Assembly: GCF_048773025.1 (NCBI RefSeq)
Contig: NC_133541.1
Location: 107,795,912-107,859,911 of the forward strand
Source of the DNA: Camelus bactrianus
Lineage: Eukaryota > Chordata > Mammalia > Artiodactyla > Camelidae
Length of the DNA: 64,000 nucleotides
Reading direction: 5' to 3'
The translations under genes were made by a program, and so were the position numbers. The notes under the pieces are model-generated. The model did no database searches. It worked only from the letters and a program-made list of their open reading frames with translations, and was not told the origin of the DNA. Positions 22,235 to 33,535 of the stretch are shown here, one piece after another. The first letter of the stretch is position 1. The number at the start of each line of letters is the position of its first letter.

Positions 22235-22610
22235 CAGGAAAAAATAATCCGTGATCTGAACTTCCGCCGTAAGAAACTAGAAAAAGAACAAATTAAACAC
22301 ATAGCAACTATGAGGAAGGAAATAAAGACAACAGCAGAAATGAATGAAATCCAGAAAATGTTAGAGAAAAAATTAGTAAAGCCAAGAGCTGTTTCATTGA
22401 AAAATAAATAAAATATCCAAGGGAAAAAGAAAAGAAAGATGCAAGTTACAAATATCAGGAATGAAAGAGTGGACATCACCACCAACCCTATGGACATTAA
22501 AAGGATAATAAGGGAATGCCATGAACAACTCTAGGCACAGAACTTAAACAAGTTAGATAAGATGGACAAATCCTTTGAAAGACACAAGAATATGCTTCTA
22601 ACATCACTGA
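22235..22610 (+). mobile_element. L1 ORF2 fragment (upstream of RT)
   Basis: Sense L1 words AAGAAACTAGAAAAAGAACA, then ATATCAGGAATGAAAGAGTG and AAAAGGATAATAAGGGAATG. This part lies 5' in ORF2 to the piece at 15470-17775, but here it is on the far side of the ERV, so the order does not make one element. Confidence 0.8.
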
Positions 22611-23199
22611 GCTGGCTCGTTGGTCCTAAAAGGATGATAAGCATGTGAAACAGCTGCGCCAGCCGAGGTACGTCTGCTAACCCCAGCCTGGAGCAGTCCC
22701 CCGCTGCCCTGTAGATGCATGAGTGAACCCCGCTGCGTCCAACCAGATCAGCTGCATACGGTGTAGATGAGTGAGAAATAAATGTTTATTATTGTCATGG
22801 TTTTGTGGGAGTTTTGTTTGTTTGCTATGCAGCAAAAGCTAAATAATAAATTGAGCTGGGGCAAGTGCCAGGCCTGGGGAGGGTTGGATTTTGCCAGGCA
22901 GAGGCAGGGAAGGAAAAGAGGGCATTTGGAAAGAAATGAACAGCAGAGGCAATTCACAGGCTCTCTCGTTGGCCACCAGCAGTTACAGGACCCAGGCAGA
23001 TGGCGGTAGTCCTGGGAATCCCCTCCCACCACCGTTCCTTTGTCCTCCTTGCTCCCGCAGTGCTCACTGTAAGATATTCATACATGAAGAAGGATCTGTT
23101 TTCCCCAAGTGGGAGTTCCCCCAAACTCCTTCCAACCACACAGCCCCTTTCCCAGCAAAAACCTCCAGAAGAATTGTGGGTACAGTATACCCTGCCCGA

Positions 23200-24070
23200 C
23201 GTTTGCTCACGCATCTACATGCTCGTGTATCTATCCATTCGTACATTCAGCCATACATTATGGTTCTTAAATATAGTGTCATATGCTATTTATTGCACTA
23301 GGGGCTTGAGTTTTATCACTTGACCACACATCTTAGAAGTCTTTCCACGTGTGTACATGGAGACCTACCTCCTTGTTTTTTAATTGCTACACTGTATTCA
23401 TGACAGGGATGTGCCACAATTTTTTCCTACCATCCCTCTACTTAATGGACACTTTAGTTTCTTGATTTTTCTCCACTGTAAACAATGCAGCAGTGAACAT
23501 CCTCACACAAGCCATCGTGCATGTGTGCCCTCATGTGAGTGGGGTCCATTCCTAGAGGAGGGATTGCTGGGTCAAAGAGCAGGTACATCAAAATGTGGAG
23601 GTACTGTTAAACTGCCCTCCAAAAAAGGCTGTGCAAATGTGCGCTCCAGCCAACAGTGTGTGGGAAACCCAGCTTCACGAAATTCTTGCTGACACTGGCT
23701 ATTGTTGATCTTTAAAAATATTCCTAGTCTAATATTTAAAAAATGTTATTTCACTGAGATTTTAATATGCATTTCCCAGAATGATGGTGAAATAAACTTT
23801 TTTTCCCGCTTGTGTGTTTCTACACTATTTCACTATTTGGATTTCTTCTACAGATATCCTTGGCCCATTTTTCCATTTGTTTCTTGTCTTTTATTGATTT
23901 ATTGGCACCATTTATAGTCCGCATTACGTCTGTTAACCCTATTACCATCCATGTTGCAAATAGTCTCCACCAGTCTACCACTTCTAACTTTTTTCGGGGG
24001 TGTCCTTATTTACACAGAAGTTTTACTTTGAATGTTGTCTGATTAGTTCTTTTCACTTCTGGCTTCTGGG
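23200..24070 (-). mobile_element. L1 3' fragment, antisense
   Basis: Plus strand reads as the complement of an old L1 end: GGATTGCTGGGTCAAAGAGC, AACTGCCCTCCAAAAAAGGC, CCAACAGTGTGTGGGAAACC and TCCTTGGCCCATTTTTCCAT. Heavily decayed. Confidence 0.8.
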
Positions 24071-24109
24071 TTTTGTGTCTTGCTTAGTTAGGAAGCTGAG
24101 CCATTTATT

Positions 24110-24310
24110 GTTTATAAGGCACTTTCATTTCCATTTTCTCATACGGGCCTGGGCCACAGGGACTCAGTGAAGTGCATGCTATCTCCACTGTAGAGATAAG
24201 AAAAATGAATGTCAGAGAGGGTAAGTGACTTATCTCAGGTCACACAGCTTCTTTAGGGAAGACTCCAAGCCGGAGCTGAGATTCTCGGGGTCTCAGGCCC
24301 AGGTGACCGC
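24110..24310 (-). repeat. MIR SINE
   Basis: AGAGAGGGTAAGTGACTTAT then CTCAGGTCACACAGCTTCTT, antisense MIR core. Confidence 0.7.
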
Positions 24311-25600
24311 TCCCTGCTACCACAGTCAGTCAGCCAGTACTACTTCCCACACACTTACAGCACTCCTGACAGGTCGCCTGCGTTCCTCTTGTTGTCAGAA
24401 AGCTGTAGCCCATGCTTCCCTTCCAGGGAACAGACAGGCCTCCTGAGGCACCCACGTGCTGCTTCTGGTGTTGTGTCCTGGACCCGCAGGCAACTCTGTT
24501 CCCTGTCCCTCGACAGGAATCCAGCGATGGGGAGGCAGCCCCCGGGGCCTCCAGAGGCACCATGTCTCCAGGTTGAGCACTCTGGTCCCTTAGCAGTCCC
24601 CGTGGGACCTGGTCTCCCCGCATATCTGGTCATCCTCACCCTCATCAGATCTTCGACAATGTGCAGGGTCAGCAGCGTGACATTAACTTTTTCAAGTCCA
24701 ACACGTTTGGAGGGAGTCCCTTTGCGTGGTGACAGGGGCACATCAGATGACATGGGGGACAGGTTGGAGAGTCTCTGAGGGCTTCCAGAGCAGTGGCTTT
24801 GGAGATGGTCCTTGGATGAGTCCTCCAGGCAGAAAGGAAAAATCCAGGAGAGTGACTGGCATGACAGCAGAGAAGGTGAAAATTCAGGGCTCCTTGTGGC
24901 CAGGCAGAGGAGGGCGGCAGAGGCAGAGGTAGGAAAGGGCAGAGTCTAAGTGGAAAGGGTCCCTGACCACCTGGCTGGGGGCTCAGACTTTATCCTGTAG
25001 GCCAGGGGTTCTTCGTGGGAGTCTCTAGAAAGGGGTACCTCCAAGTACAGTCCAGGAGCCCAGCTTCAGAATCACAGGAGTTAAAATGCAGCTTCCAGGG
25101 CCACCCCAGGCCTGCTGAATTAGGGTGGGAGGTGGGAACCTGCATGAGAAGCAGGCTCTCTAGGGGATTCTGATGTTACTCAGGCCTCTGCCCTCAAAAG
25201 CTCTTGGATAGCCTCAAGGAAATGTGAGGATCTCTAAGTTGTAAGTGAAATTTGTGTCTGATCAGGACATGGTACTCAGCTTCCATGCAGTTCCAAAAAG
25301 TCTCTGACCCAGGCTGGCAAGGACCAATCTCTGGTGGAGGGTATTGAGGTGGAGAAGGGATGTGGCTGGTGAGAGGGGTGGTCTAGGCCACCTTAGCAGA
25401 ACCTGTCTCTGTCTCCTACATTAGAGGAAGCTGCCTTACTCATCTAGTTCTGTCCACCTGGCTAACTCTGACTCTGACAGCTCCTCGGCCTCCCTATCTC
25501 CAGGAGGCCTCCCTGTCCCTCCCAGGCCAGCAGGGGCCCCTCCTGTTCATCCCAGGCCTGCTGGGCTCACCCCCATCCCAGTTATTTCCTCACTCATAGG
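24310..25600. other. Intronic/intergenic stretch, no gene seen
   Basis: GC-moderate sequence. A phrase near 24935-25000 (AGTCTAAGTGGAAAGGGTCC, then CAGACTTTATCCTGTAGGCC) resembles a common old repeat. Overlapping reading frames on both strands at 24330-24780 are short and show no family I recognise. Confidence 0.4.
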
Positions 25601-25609
25601 CCTCTGAGG

Positions 25610-25765
25610 TTTATCAGGTTCTCACCATGTGTCAGGCAGTAGGTATGCCAAGCAGTCTTTGGAGTTTTCTCATTGACTCCTCAACCCTAGAAGGAGGTAT
25701 GGTTATTATCCCAAGATTCAGAGAAGTTAAGTCACTTTCTCAAGATCACACAGCGGGTGAGGGAA
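25610..25765 (-). repeat. MIR SINE
   Basis: TCACCATGTGTCAGGCAGTA, then GAAGTTAAGTCACTTTCTCA and AGATCACACAGCGGGTGAGG; antisense MIR-class. Confidence 0.65.
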
Positions 25766-25934
25766 TTTCTGTCTCTTGAGCCTATGTTATACTTGACTCT
25801 TCTGATCCACTGATTTAGACATTTGAAGGATGACTGAATCAATGAATGAATGCTGCGCTCCAAAGCTCTGCAAGCAGGAAGGTACTCAACCCTCGCACGA
25901 ATACGACATTTGAAGGCTTCACATTTTCCACGTG

Positions 25935-26115
25935 TTGTTTACGTACCAGGTACCATGCCAGGCTCTCTGTACATTTACCTCATTTAATCCTCTCAGCCAG
26001 GAGGCTGGTTCTGTTAATTATCCTCATTTTGCAGATGAGGAAACCAAGGCTCAGAGAGGTTAGGCACTTGCTCCAGGTCCCAGAGCCAGCAGATGACAGA
26101 GCTGGCTGCAGACCC
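25935..26115 (-). repeat. MIR SINE
   Basis: CTCATTTTGCAGATGAGGAA then CCAAGGCTCAGAGAGGTTAG and CTTGCTCCAGGTCCCAGAGC; a well-kept antisense copy. Confidence 0.8.
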
Positions 26116-26299
26116 TATGCTAATGACCACCACGATGCACAGGGGGACCCTGGGTCCTTCCCAGCAGCAAGGGTGCTGACCCCAGTGGATGTGGGTGGGC
26201 TGGCTGAGGAAGCTGCTGGGAGGGTGACAAACAGGAATCCTGGATTGACATCACTCTTTCCTGTGGTAGAGGAACTCTGAGACAGGTTTGCATGTCAGC

Positions 26300-27400
26300 C
26301 CAAACATTAGGAAATCCTGAAGCGACTGTGTGGGCCTGCCACCATCCTGCACACACCGAGGGCCTGATCCTCATCGCCCTGCCTGGTTCCAGGCTCCTGG
26401 CACCTCCAGACCCCATGGCAGGGATAGCTTAGCCCTCACCTCCTGATTCAACCCCAGGCCCAGACCATGTCCTGGGATCCAGGAAGTTTCCCCACGAGAA
26501 AGTGGAGGGGCCTGAGCCAGGAACCAGGAATGCAGCATCAGGACAGTTGGGTACCAGTCCTGCTTCAGGTCTAGGCCAGAGAATTTCCACCGCACCTCCC
26601 TCTAGGGTCGAGGATTAAATGAGTTCCAGTATCTGGTTTGGGCTCCTGTGGGGTGTTTGTTCCCATCTACTGTTCCAGCCCTGTAGTGCAGATCAAGTCC
26701 GCACTCTAGCAGGGCTAGACCAGCTGTCCCCTGCCAGCCTCTGCCCCTTCGCTCTCCCCATGCTCTCCCTGCTGTAATGAGCACTGCGCTTTCAGCTCCT
26801 GAGCTCACCGTGCTTTCTTACTGGGCTGCACACTCCTGCTCGCCCCTCCTCTGTCTTTGCCTGTCTTATACTCTCTCTGGCCCCCCGAGGTCACAGCAGT
26901 CCTCAGGGTTGGGATGTTCTCAGTGAGGGGGTTATTGACATAGCATTGTCCTGACCCTCCATCCCCAACACGAGCTCCCTGGGAGACCCTGCCTCTCTCC
27001 CAGTATTGACACCTGCTGCCCTTGGCCCATGCCTGGCAGATGACGGGAGCCCAGTCAGTGCCAGATGCATGAATAAATAAGTAAACATGTAAACAAATGA
27101 ACAGAGGGTAAAAGGAATCCTTTGCTCTCGGAAACCAGTCCATTTGGTGAAGGCTTCTTGTGCCAGGACCTGTTCTGGGTCCAGGAAGGAGAAGGCTCAG
27201 AGCTCTTCCCTGCCTGCAAGGCCCTGCCTGACTTAAGCGGTGGTCCTATAATGCAGATCATAATACTTGCATCGATCTATATTAATGCAATTTACTTTCC
27301 AAATGGGGACCTGTGACCTCAAAGGGGTGCCATTAACAATTGCACTAAAGCAGTTGCATAAAGACGGGCCGTCCTGAGTCCCCCTGTCCATTGGGCACTG
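26300..27400. other. Unique-looking stretch, no gene seen
   Basis: No recognised exon or repeat except a MIR/L2-like tail near 27040-27110 (CATGAATAAATAAGTAAACA). Nothing further supported. Confidence 0.4.
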
Positions 27401-27404
27401 TCTT

Positions 27405-27585
27405 TGTGCCAGTCTCTAAGCCCTTTGTACAGGTCATCTCACTTGATCCTCACAATCACTTATTCTGTGTTACAGATGAGGAAAGACAAGCTCAGAGACG
27501 TTGAGTATTCTGCCCAGGGTTACACAGCTGATAAGCAGCAGGGCTGGATTTAAACCCAGAAACTTGGCTCCAGCACCCTTGTGTT
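27405..27585 (-). repeat. MIR SINE
   Basis: CATCTCACTTGATCCTCACA, GTTACAGATGAGGAAAGACA and GGGTTACACAGCTGATAAGC; antisense. Confidence 0.75.
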
Positions 27586-27664
27586 TAACCACCTGCCTTC
27601 ACAGTGGCTGGTGCTCCCAGAAAGGTCAAGGGTAGAGGGAACCGACCTGGTTTTTGATGCCAGA

Positions 27665-27800
27665 CAGAATAGGAATCACACTCTCTACTCATAGCTGTGT
27701 GACCACAGCCAGGTCCCTGGCTTCTCTGTCTTTTTATCTGTAAAACAGGGGAGGGGTTATTGACTCAGGTCCAGTGAGAATGCAGGTGAAGCGCATTCAG
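27665..27800 (+). repeat. MIR SINE
   Basis: CATAGCTGTGTGACCACAGC and TATCTGTAAAACAGGGGAGG; sense MIR directly beside the antisense copy at 27405. Confidence 0.7.
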
Positions 27801-28870
27801 CAAATATTTATCAAGTGTTTACTCTCTGCTTGGTCCCAGGGACAGTGGTGAACATGCAGGCATCGTCCCTGCCCCTCTGGAGCTCATGGCCTGGTGGTGG
27901 AGCCAGAAGAGGAACCAGGACATCAGCGAAGTAGCAGGACATCCTGGAAGTGCTGGAGAGGGGACAAGGGAGAGTCTGCCTAAACTGAGGACAAGCTAGA
28001 GGGAGGCAGGGAGGAGTAAGAAATGTTGCAGGAAAGAGAGACAGCATAGTAAAGGCCTGGATGTGAGAGAGCACACAGGACATCCAGGGACTGGAGGTGT
28101 CAAACAAACACGAGGGCCCATCAGAGGCACAAGCAAAGGACTGAGGAGAGAAACCTCTTCCACCTGAGTGATCAGGAAGGCTTCTTGGAGGAGGTGGCTT
28201 TGTGCTAGGCTGGAAGTTAGACCAAGACCTTGCCTTTCCGTCATAGAGGGCTAGGCATCCTGGGCAGTAAGGACAGCACCAACAGAGGTGCAGAGGGGGG
28301 GCTTCTGCACAGCAAAAGAAATGGCCAACAGAGTGAAAAAGTAACCTATGATGTGGGAGAAAGTATTTGCAAATTATGTATCTGATAAGGAGTTAATTTC
28401 CAAAATATAAGGAACTCGTACAACTCAATAGCAACAAACAAACAAACAATCTTATTAAAACCTGGACCGAGGAACTGAATAGATGTTTTTCAAAGACAAC
28501 TGGCCAACAAGCTCATGAAAATATGCATGTCGCTAATCATCAGGGAAATCAAATCAAAACCACAATGAGGTATCACCTTACACCTGTCAGAATGGCCATC
28601 ACCAAAAAGACAAGTGATACCAAGTGTTGGTGAGGATGTGGAGGAAAGGGAACCCTGTGCGCTGCTGGGAGGTTGGAGAGCTTGTGGCCCACAAAGGTGC
28701 AGACTGGCCTTGGAGGGCAGATGTGGGAGAGGCAGCATCAGAAGGAGCCAGGTCAGGGAAGGCCTTGAAGACCACACTGGGGTGTCTGGGCTTTGTTTGT
28801 TGGGCCATCGGGAGCCATTGATGATGTTTGAGCAGAGGAGAGCCAAGATCATGGTATGCTTCAAGAAGAT
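27800..28870 (+). repeat. Old interspersed repeat split by an L1
   Basis: Left part 27800-28270 (TCAGGAAGGCTTCTTGGAGG, GGTGGCTTTGTGCTAGGCTG) and right part 28690-28870 (CAGGGAAGGCCTTGAAGACC, GGGAGCCATTGATGATGTTT) are words that occur together in one old mammalian repeat. The L1 at 28305-28675 separates them. Family not named. Confidence 0.45.
28305..28675 (+). mobile_element. L1 ORF2 C-terminal fragment
   Basis: Sense L1: GGGAGAAAGTATTTGCAAAT, GCTAATCATCAGGGAAATCA, ACCTGTCAGAATGGCCATCA, ending near GTGCGCTGCTGGGA. Truncated at both ends. Confidence 0.85.
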
Positions 28871-29754
28871 CAGGAAAGAAGAAGATAAACTTTCAGGCAT
28901 GGAAGCTGCCATCTTGTCCCTTCAGAAGGGAACAACCACTCTGAGAATTCTGTGATTTTCCAGAAGCTTGGTTACTTCCCCATGTTTGTGACTTTCTGGT
29001 TCCTTGCAGTGATTAACCACGAAACCCCAAACTAGAAAGAGACTGCAACCGCCCAACCCTGTTCAGAGGACCGGAGCCCTATCGGGGGCAGACACGTGAG
29101 CCCAAGGGGGCCCAGAGAGAAGGGCAGTGGGCTGAGCCAGTGGGAGGGGGACCACAGGGAGACAGTCTGGCTTCCGTGATATCCCCAAGTCCCTGCTGGA
29201 CCCTGAGAAAAGGTGCTGCTCCCCTGCTTCAGGCTGGAGCCCCTTCATCAGGTCACCAAGTCTGTTGTGGCAGATTGTCTTCTGAGCTGTAGGAACCTGT
29301 CGTTGCCCAGAGCAGCCCCAGAAGCCCCCTCCAAAGGGGAGCCCACCCAGGGAGTTCCAGGAGCCACACCCTGAGTGGGCAGCCAGCACCCTGACCCCAG
29401 GGCCCAGTCTACTGTCCCCTCTGCATCCAGGAACTGGACTGCCTTCAGCAGTGGCTGGGGCTCTGAGGAAGGCCGTAGCAAGGACATGAGACTGGCAGGC
29501 AAGAACCTCCCCGGGTGTGACCCTGGGCCAGCACGTCACGGCTCTGAGCCTCAGCTTCTAATCTGAATCTTCCCTTGGCTTGTCTCCTAGGTTTATGGTG
29601 AACATCACACGGGCCCACTGACAGGAACCCACGGTGACGGATCAGGACAGAGCCAGCCGCTGTTTAGAATTAAGTAGTTTGTTCTCATCATTTACATGTT
29701 TGGTTTTCATTCTGGGTATTTTCAGGGGAACTTTAAGACTCCAGTAACATTTGA

Positions 29755-30300
29755 AATGTTTAGTCTCTCTTAGTTTACTCAGCAACTCTGCACCTAGGAA
29801 TCTATCTTATGGAAAAAGACATAAAAATGTGCAAAGAGAAATATGCTTTACAAACAATGGTCATTCCAGACTAATTTACAGCTCTGAAACAATAAATGGC
29901 CATCAGTAGGGAATTGGTTAAATAATTTAAGTCACAGGCAGGCTTTAAATTATGTGCAGCTCTCAAAATGAATGAATCTGTATGCAACACTGACCTGTGA
30001 GTGCATCTGTGATGTATTGTTCAGTGAAAAACAAAAAGCTGCAAAACAGTAGTGGCAGTTTTATTTAAAATTACAATTTTATATATAGAGAGAGGTACAG
30101 ATACAAAATGAAAATATAAATATAGATGTGAGGGGGCAGAACCTAGAAGAAATAATTAAACTACGCACAGTGAGAGGCAGAAATTCCATAAGATAAATTC
30201 CTACACACACACTTGCTGAGTAAAGAAGATAAGCATTTAAAATGCTATTGGAGTTAAAAATACAAGATGTACAGAGAGAAGATTTTCTCTCTATATTTTG
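29755..30300 (+). mobile_element. L1 3' end fragment
   Basis: Sense old L1 3' end: CTGCACCTAGGAATCTATCT, ATGGCCATCAGTAGGGAATT, GGTTAAATAATTTAAGTCAC, and GATGTATTGTTCAGTGAAAA. The intervening 28870-29750 shows no gene. Confidence 0.75.
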
Positions 30301-30899
30301 GTAATTGGCATTTTTTAAGGCAGGCATATGTTACATAAGTACTTTTATAAAAGGAATTTTCAATTATTATGAAGCTGAACAAGAAACTGAAATAAAAGAG
30401 GCCTTGTGGAGACACTGCCCTAATTCAAAGGGGCATTAATGGGGGCTGTGGGCCCCTCATCAGCTGAGGGTCAGGGCCCCGGGGGGAAGAAGCTTTCAGT
30501 ACTTCCCTCTTTTTCCGGGAACAAGGACCCTGGCTGTGTATAGGGTGGTGGAAGAATTGTGTAGTCGAGTGGCTCATCGTCTGCGGGGAAAATTCCAGCT
30601 CACCCATTCCCATGGGCCCGCCTGAGTGGCGAGGCTGGGAGGCAGGAGCCAGCAGAGGCTGACCTATGGCTCCCAGTCCTCCATCTCCCACACCCCAACT
30701 GCACAGGGGCCTGTGGGTTCCAAGCGCTCCACCAGACTCTATTATGTTTACCGAGCCCTCAGATTCACTTTGCCCTTTCCCCTCCCCAGCACTTTCCCAC
30801 CCTTTCCCGTGGAGACACATAGCATGAGGTCTGGAGCTGGGAGACAGGGCTCCCTACTCCCCAGCCCTGCAACCCGGGCTGACCTGCACCTCCCTAAGC

Positions 30900-31115
30900 G
30901 CTGACCCCAGAGTCAGCCAGGCCCAGCTCCCACCCATCCCTGCCACACCCACAGATGACCTTGGGCAAATCCCTTGACCCTCCTCCTGGAACCCAGTTTC
31001 CCCTTTGTAATACGAGGATGATCATAGTCCGTAGTTCATAGGGTGGATGTGAGAAAACATGTGCGCGGCAACAGGTGGCCCTGGAACATAGTAACTGTTC
31101 AGCCAGTGGTTTATC
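30900..31115 (+). repeat. MIR SINE
   Basis: GATGACCTTGGGCAAATCCC, CCAGTTTCCCCTTTGTAATA and AACATAGTAACTGTTCAGCC; sense. The rest of 31115-31990 shows GC-rich unique sequence with no exon supported apart from the candidate CSF1R exon 1. Confidence 0.7.
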
Positions 31116-31992
31116 CTCCTTTCCCTCTTGTGGTGTCATCAGCCCCATTTATTGCTGGAGAAATGGAAACCAGAGGCGGTCTAATCCACCCAAGGCCCCG
31201 TGAGGAGCAGGCCTGGGGGAGGGAGCCAAGGTCCCCTGACCCCCAGATGGAGGCCTTTCCCACGGGCAAGGATAATCCCCACCCGGAATGTGGTTGTTTC
31301 GTGTCTTTACAGGGCAGATCACCTCCTACCATAGCCAGGAGAGGAGGGGCCACAGGCTCTGAGGCCAGGACCCCCAGGAGGGTGGGGTTTTCATGGCCAG
31401 GCCCTGCGGCAGGCAGGGTTTCCCCTGGTGTGGCTCAGCTGCCCCTGAGTTGGCGGCTGGGCCCATGAGTCAGAGCTGCCCCACATCTCCGTCCCTCTCT
31501 CCACTGGCAGCCATGACCTCAGACTTCTGGAGGCTGTCCAGGGAGGCCTGGGGCTCCAAAATGAGGTGCTGGTCCCCAGAAACAAACTGAGATGCCCCTT
31601 CCCCAGCTTAGAGAGAGCAAGGAATGGCCAAGGTCACTCAGCGAGGTGTGACAGATCTCAGGCTGAAACCCAGTTCCACCTCAGGTGACCCCTCCCAAAG
31701 GGCCCAGGTGGGAGGGCCAGGAAACCCCAGGCTGGCTTCAGGCAGCTCTGTTGCCCTGGCCCCATGCTGCTGCCAGGCCTCCCAGGCCCGGGCTGGGCAG
31801 TGGAGCCTACAGCCTGCACCGAGCCGGCCAGTGGATACCAGACATTCGGCTCCTGCCAGCCCCACACCACTGAGCTGCTGCAGCCGTGAGCAGCTGGCCT
31901 GCAGCCCCTCTGCCCAGCCTGGCTAGACTTCGCTCTCACAGCCACAGCCGGCCCCCCTTTCCCTCCCCTGGCCTTGCCCGGGCCACACTCAC

Positions 31993-32070
31993 CCCCCATC
32001 TTCCTCGGTTCCTCTTCCTCTCTCTCCTTCATCCTCTTCCTCATTGTTTCTGCACCCCGGGGTGCTCCAT
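31993..32070 (-). other. CSF1R: Candidate distal (trophoblast-type) CSF1R exon 1
   Basis: In human the distal CSF1R first exon lies within about 0.5 kb of the PDGFRB 3' end and is purine-rich. At the same place here the minus strand has a GGAAGAGG-rich stretch ending in a strong donor GGGG|GTGAGTGTGG (intron from 31992). Joined to the acceptor at 14680 it would give a non-coding leader with a ~17.3 kb intron. The 5' limit is not visible; the value given is approximate. Inference from position, composition and donor. Confidence 0.45.
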
Positions 32071-32194
32071 CCATCCGCCCTGCTCCTACGTGAGACCCAA
32101 CTGCTACTCACCAAGGCCTGGGATCCGGGCTTTAGCAGCTGCCTCTCATTGAGCCACAGCAGCCTCAATCAGGGCCCTCGTGCAGAGTGGAGGC

Positions 32195-32218
32195 AGGGCG
32201 GGGGCGGGGGCGGGGGTG
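32195..32218. promoter_or_regulatory. GC-box / G-quadruplex-like cluster
   Basis: Four G runs separated by single C bases form overlapping GGGCGGGG Sp1 sites, between the PDGFRB poly(A) site and the candidate CSF1R exon 1. It would sit about 125-200 bp upstream of that exon and is the only such cluster in this interval. Confidence 0.5.
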
Positions 32219-32558
32219 GCCCGGCTTAATAGTTAAAGCCAAAGCACATGGTGGAGCCGGGTGGGGGTGCAGCTCAGGCTTCCAACCCAGAACTGGGTGC
32301 AGCAGAGCCAGAAGAGCCTTCTCCTTTCACACCCTGGAAAAGCGAAGCCTAAGGTCCAGGTCACCTGGTACCAGCAAGGGCCGGGGGAAGCGTGAAAACC
32401 CCATCTTACAGATGGAAACGAGACTTGAACTGAAGGGGTCTGTGCCGGGATCCTACAGCTGGGGGAGCCTATCTGTCCCACGCCACTCCTGCCACCTCCC
32501 AGGCCCAGGGACACAAACCCACGAGACACCACGAAGTCTGTGCGTGAGAAGCACCAGG

Positions 32559-32564
32559 TTTAAT
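32559..32564 (-). terminator. PDGFRB: PDGFRB poly(A) signal (ATTAAA)
   Basis: ATTAAA on the minus strand in the context TTTTAATATTAAACCTGG, the same variant hexamer as I remember for human. Cleavage is expected about 15-25 bases downstream, near 32540. Confidence 0.8.
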
Positions 32565-33419
32565 ATTAAAATCTTTCTCTTAAAAAAAAAAAGTACACAG
32601 AGAGGAAAATTTGATGGCATACAAAATAGCACTTCTGTTGTATAAATGTGAGTTAATGTGAGTCCTAAAAATACTTGTAAACCTAGGTGATTACATCTTT
32701 GGTACCGTAGTGAGAACACACCTTCTCCTTGACCAGACTTCGGTGGTCCCAGGACGGGGAGGTGCAAACCAGCACAGGGGGCTGGTGCCCAGAGCCGCTG
32801 ACCTTCCCTCATCCCCCTTCTGGCCCTTTCCCTGCCAGCGGTCTGGGCCACAGCCCTCACTCCCCTGGCACCTCCAGAGCCCACTGGACTGGCAGTGACA
32901 GTGAGGTGAGCATCCTGGGGCAGTCAAAGCCATCTCCCATGGTTCCTGCCTCAGGGTAGGGCAGCTGTCCGGTGGGAAAGCAACTTCCAAAGTACCCACC
33001 TCTTGTGCCCCTTTCTTAGGTCCCTCATCCAAGGCTTCTTGTCCTTTCTCTGTCCTTTATGTCTGTGGCACAGGCCTGGACAGCAGAGCCTGGCATGCTG
33101 GGCTGCACCAGATGGCCTGATCTGTGATCTCTGCCTCCTTTGCCCAGGATAGCTCCAGAGGTCATGTAGGTGCTGAAAGGGGTCCCATGGTCTCCCCATG
33201 TCCGTGGGGCAGCTGCTGGGGGCTCTCCAGGACACTGGCTGTCACTTATAGTCAAGGCCTGGGCAGCTGGCCTTTTGGGACTAGCCAGGGGTCTGGGGAA
33301 GGGGCACAGTTCCTGAATGCCCAGAGTATGATCTGTGGTCTGGAATCTCCCCAGGCCCCAGCTGACCCCCAGGATAGAGGTTTGGGGTGTTTTGCTTTGC
33401 TTCATCTGAGCAAGTGTGC

Positions 33420-33535
33420 AGCTCCTGGAATATTCTAGAATGCTAGTGCTGGCAGGGCACCAGAAGTCAGAGTCCAACCTGCTAATTTGTCAACAGGGAA
33501 AACAGGCCCAGGGAGGGTGAGGGATTCCTCCAAGG
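33420..33535 (-). repeat. Old SINE of the MIR class in the 3' UTR
   Basis: GAATGCTAGTGCTGGCAGGG, then GAGTCCAACCTGCTAATTTG and AACAGGCCCAGGGAGGGTGA resemble a common decayed mammalian SINE. It is transcribed as part of the PDGFRB 3' UTR. Confidence 0.55.

Noticed and set aside
24330-24780. Opposed open frames of about 130 codons
   Set aside because: Overlapping frames on both strands in GC-rich DNA with no recognisable protein; treated as chance.
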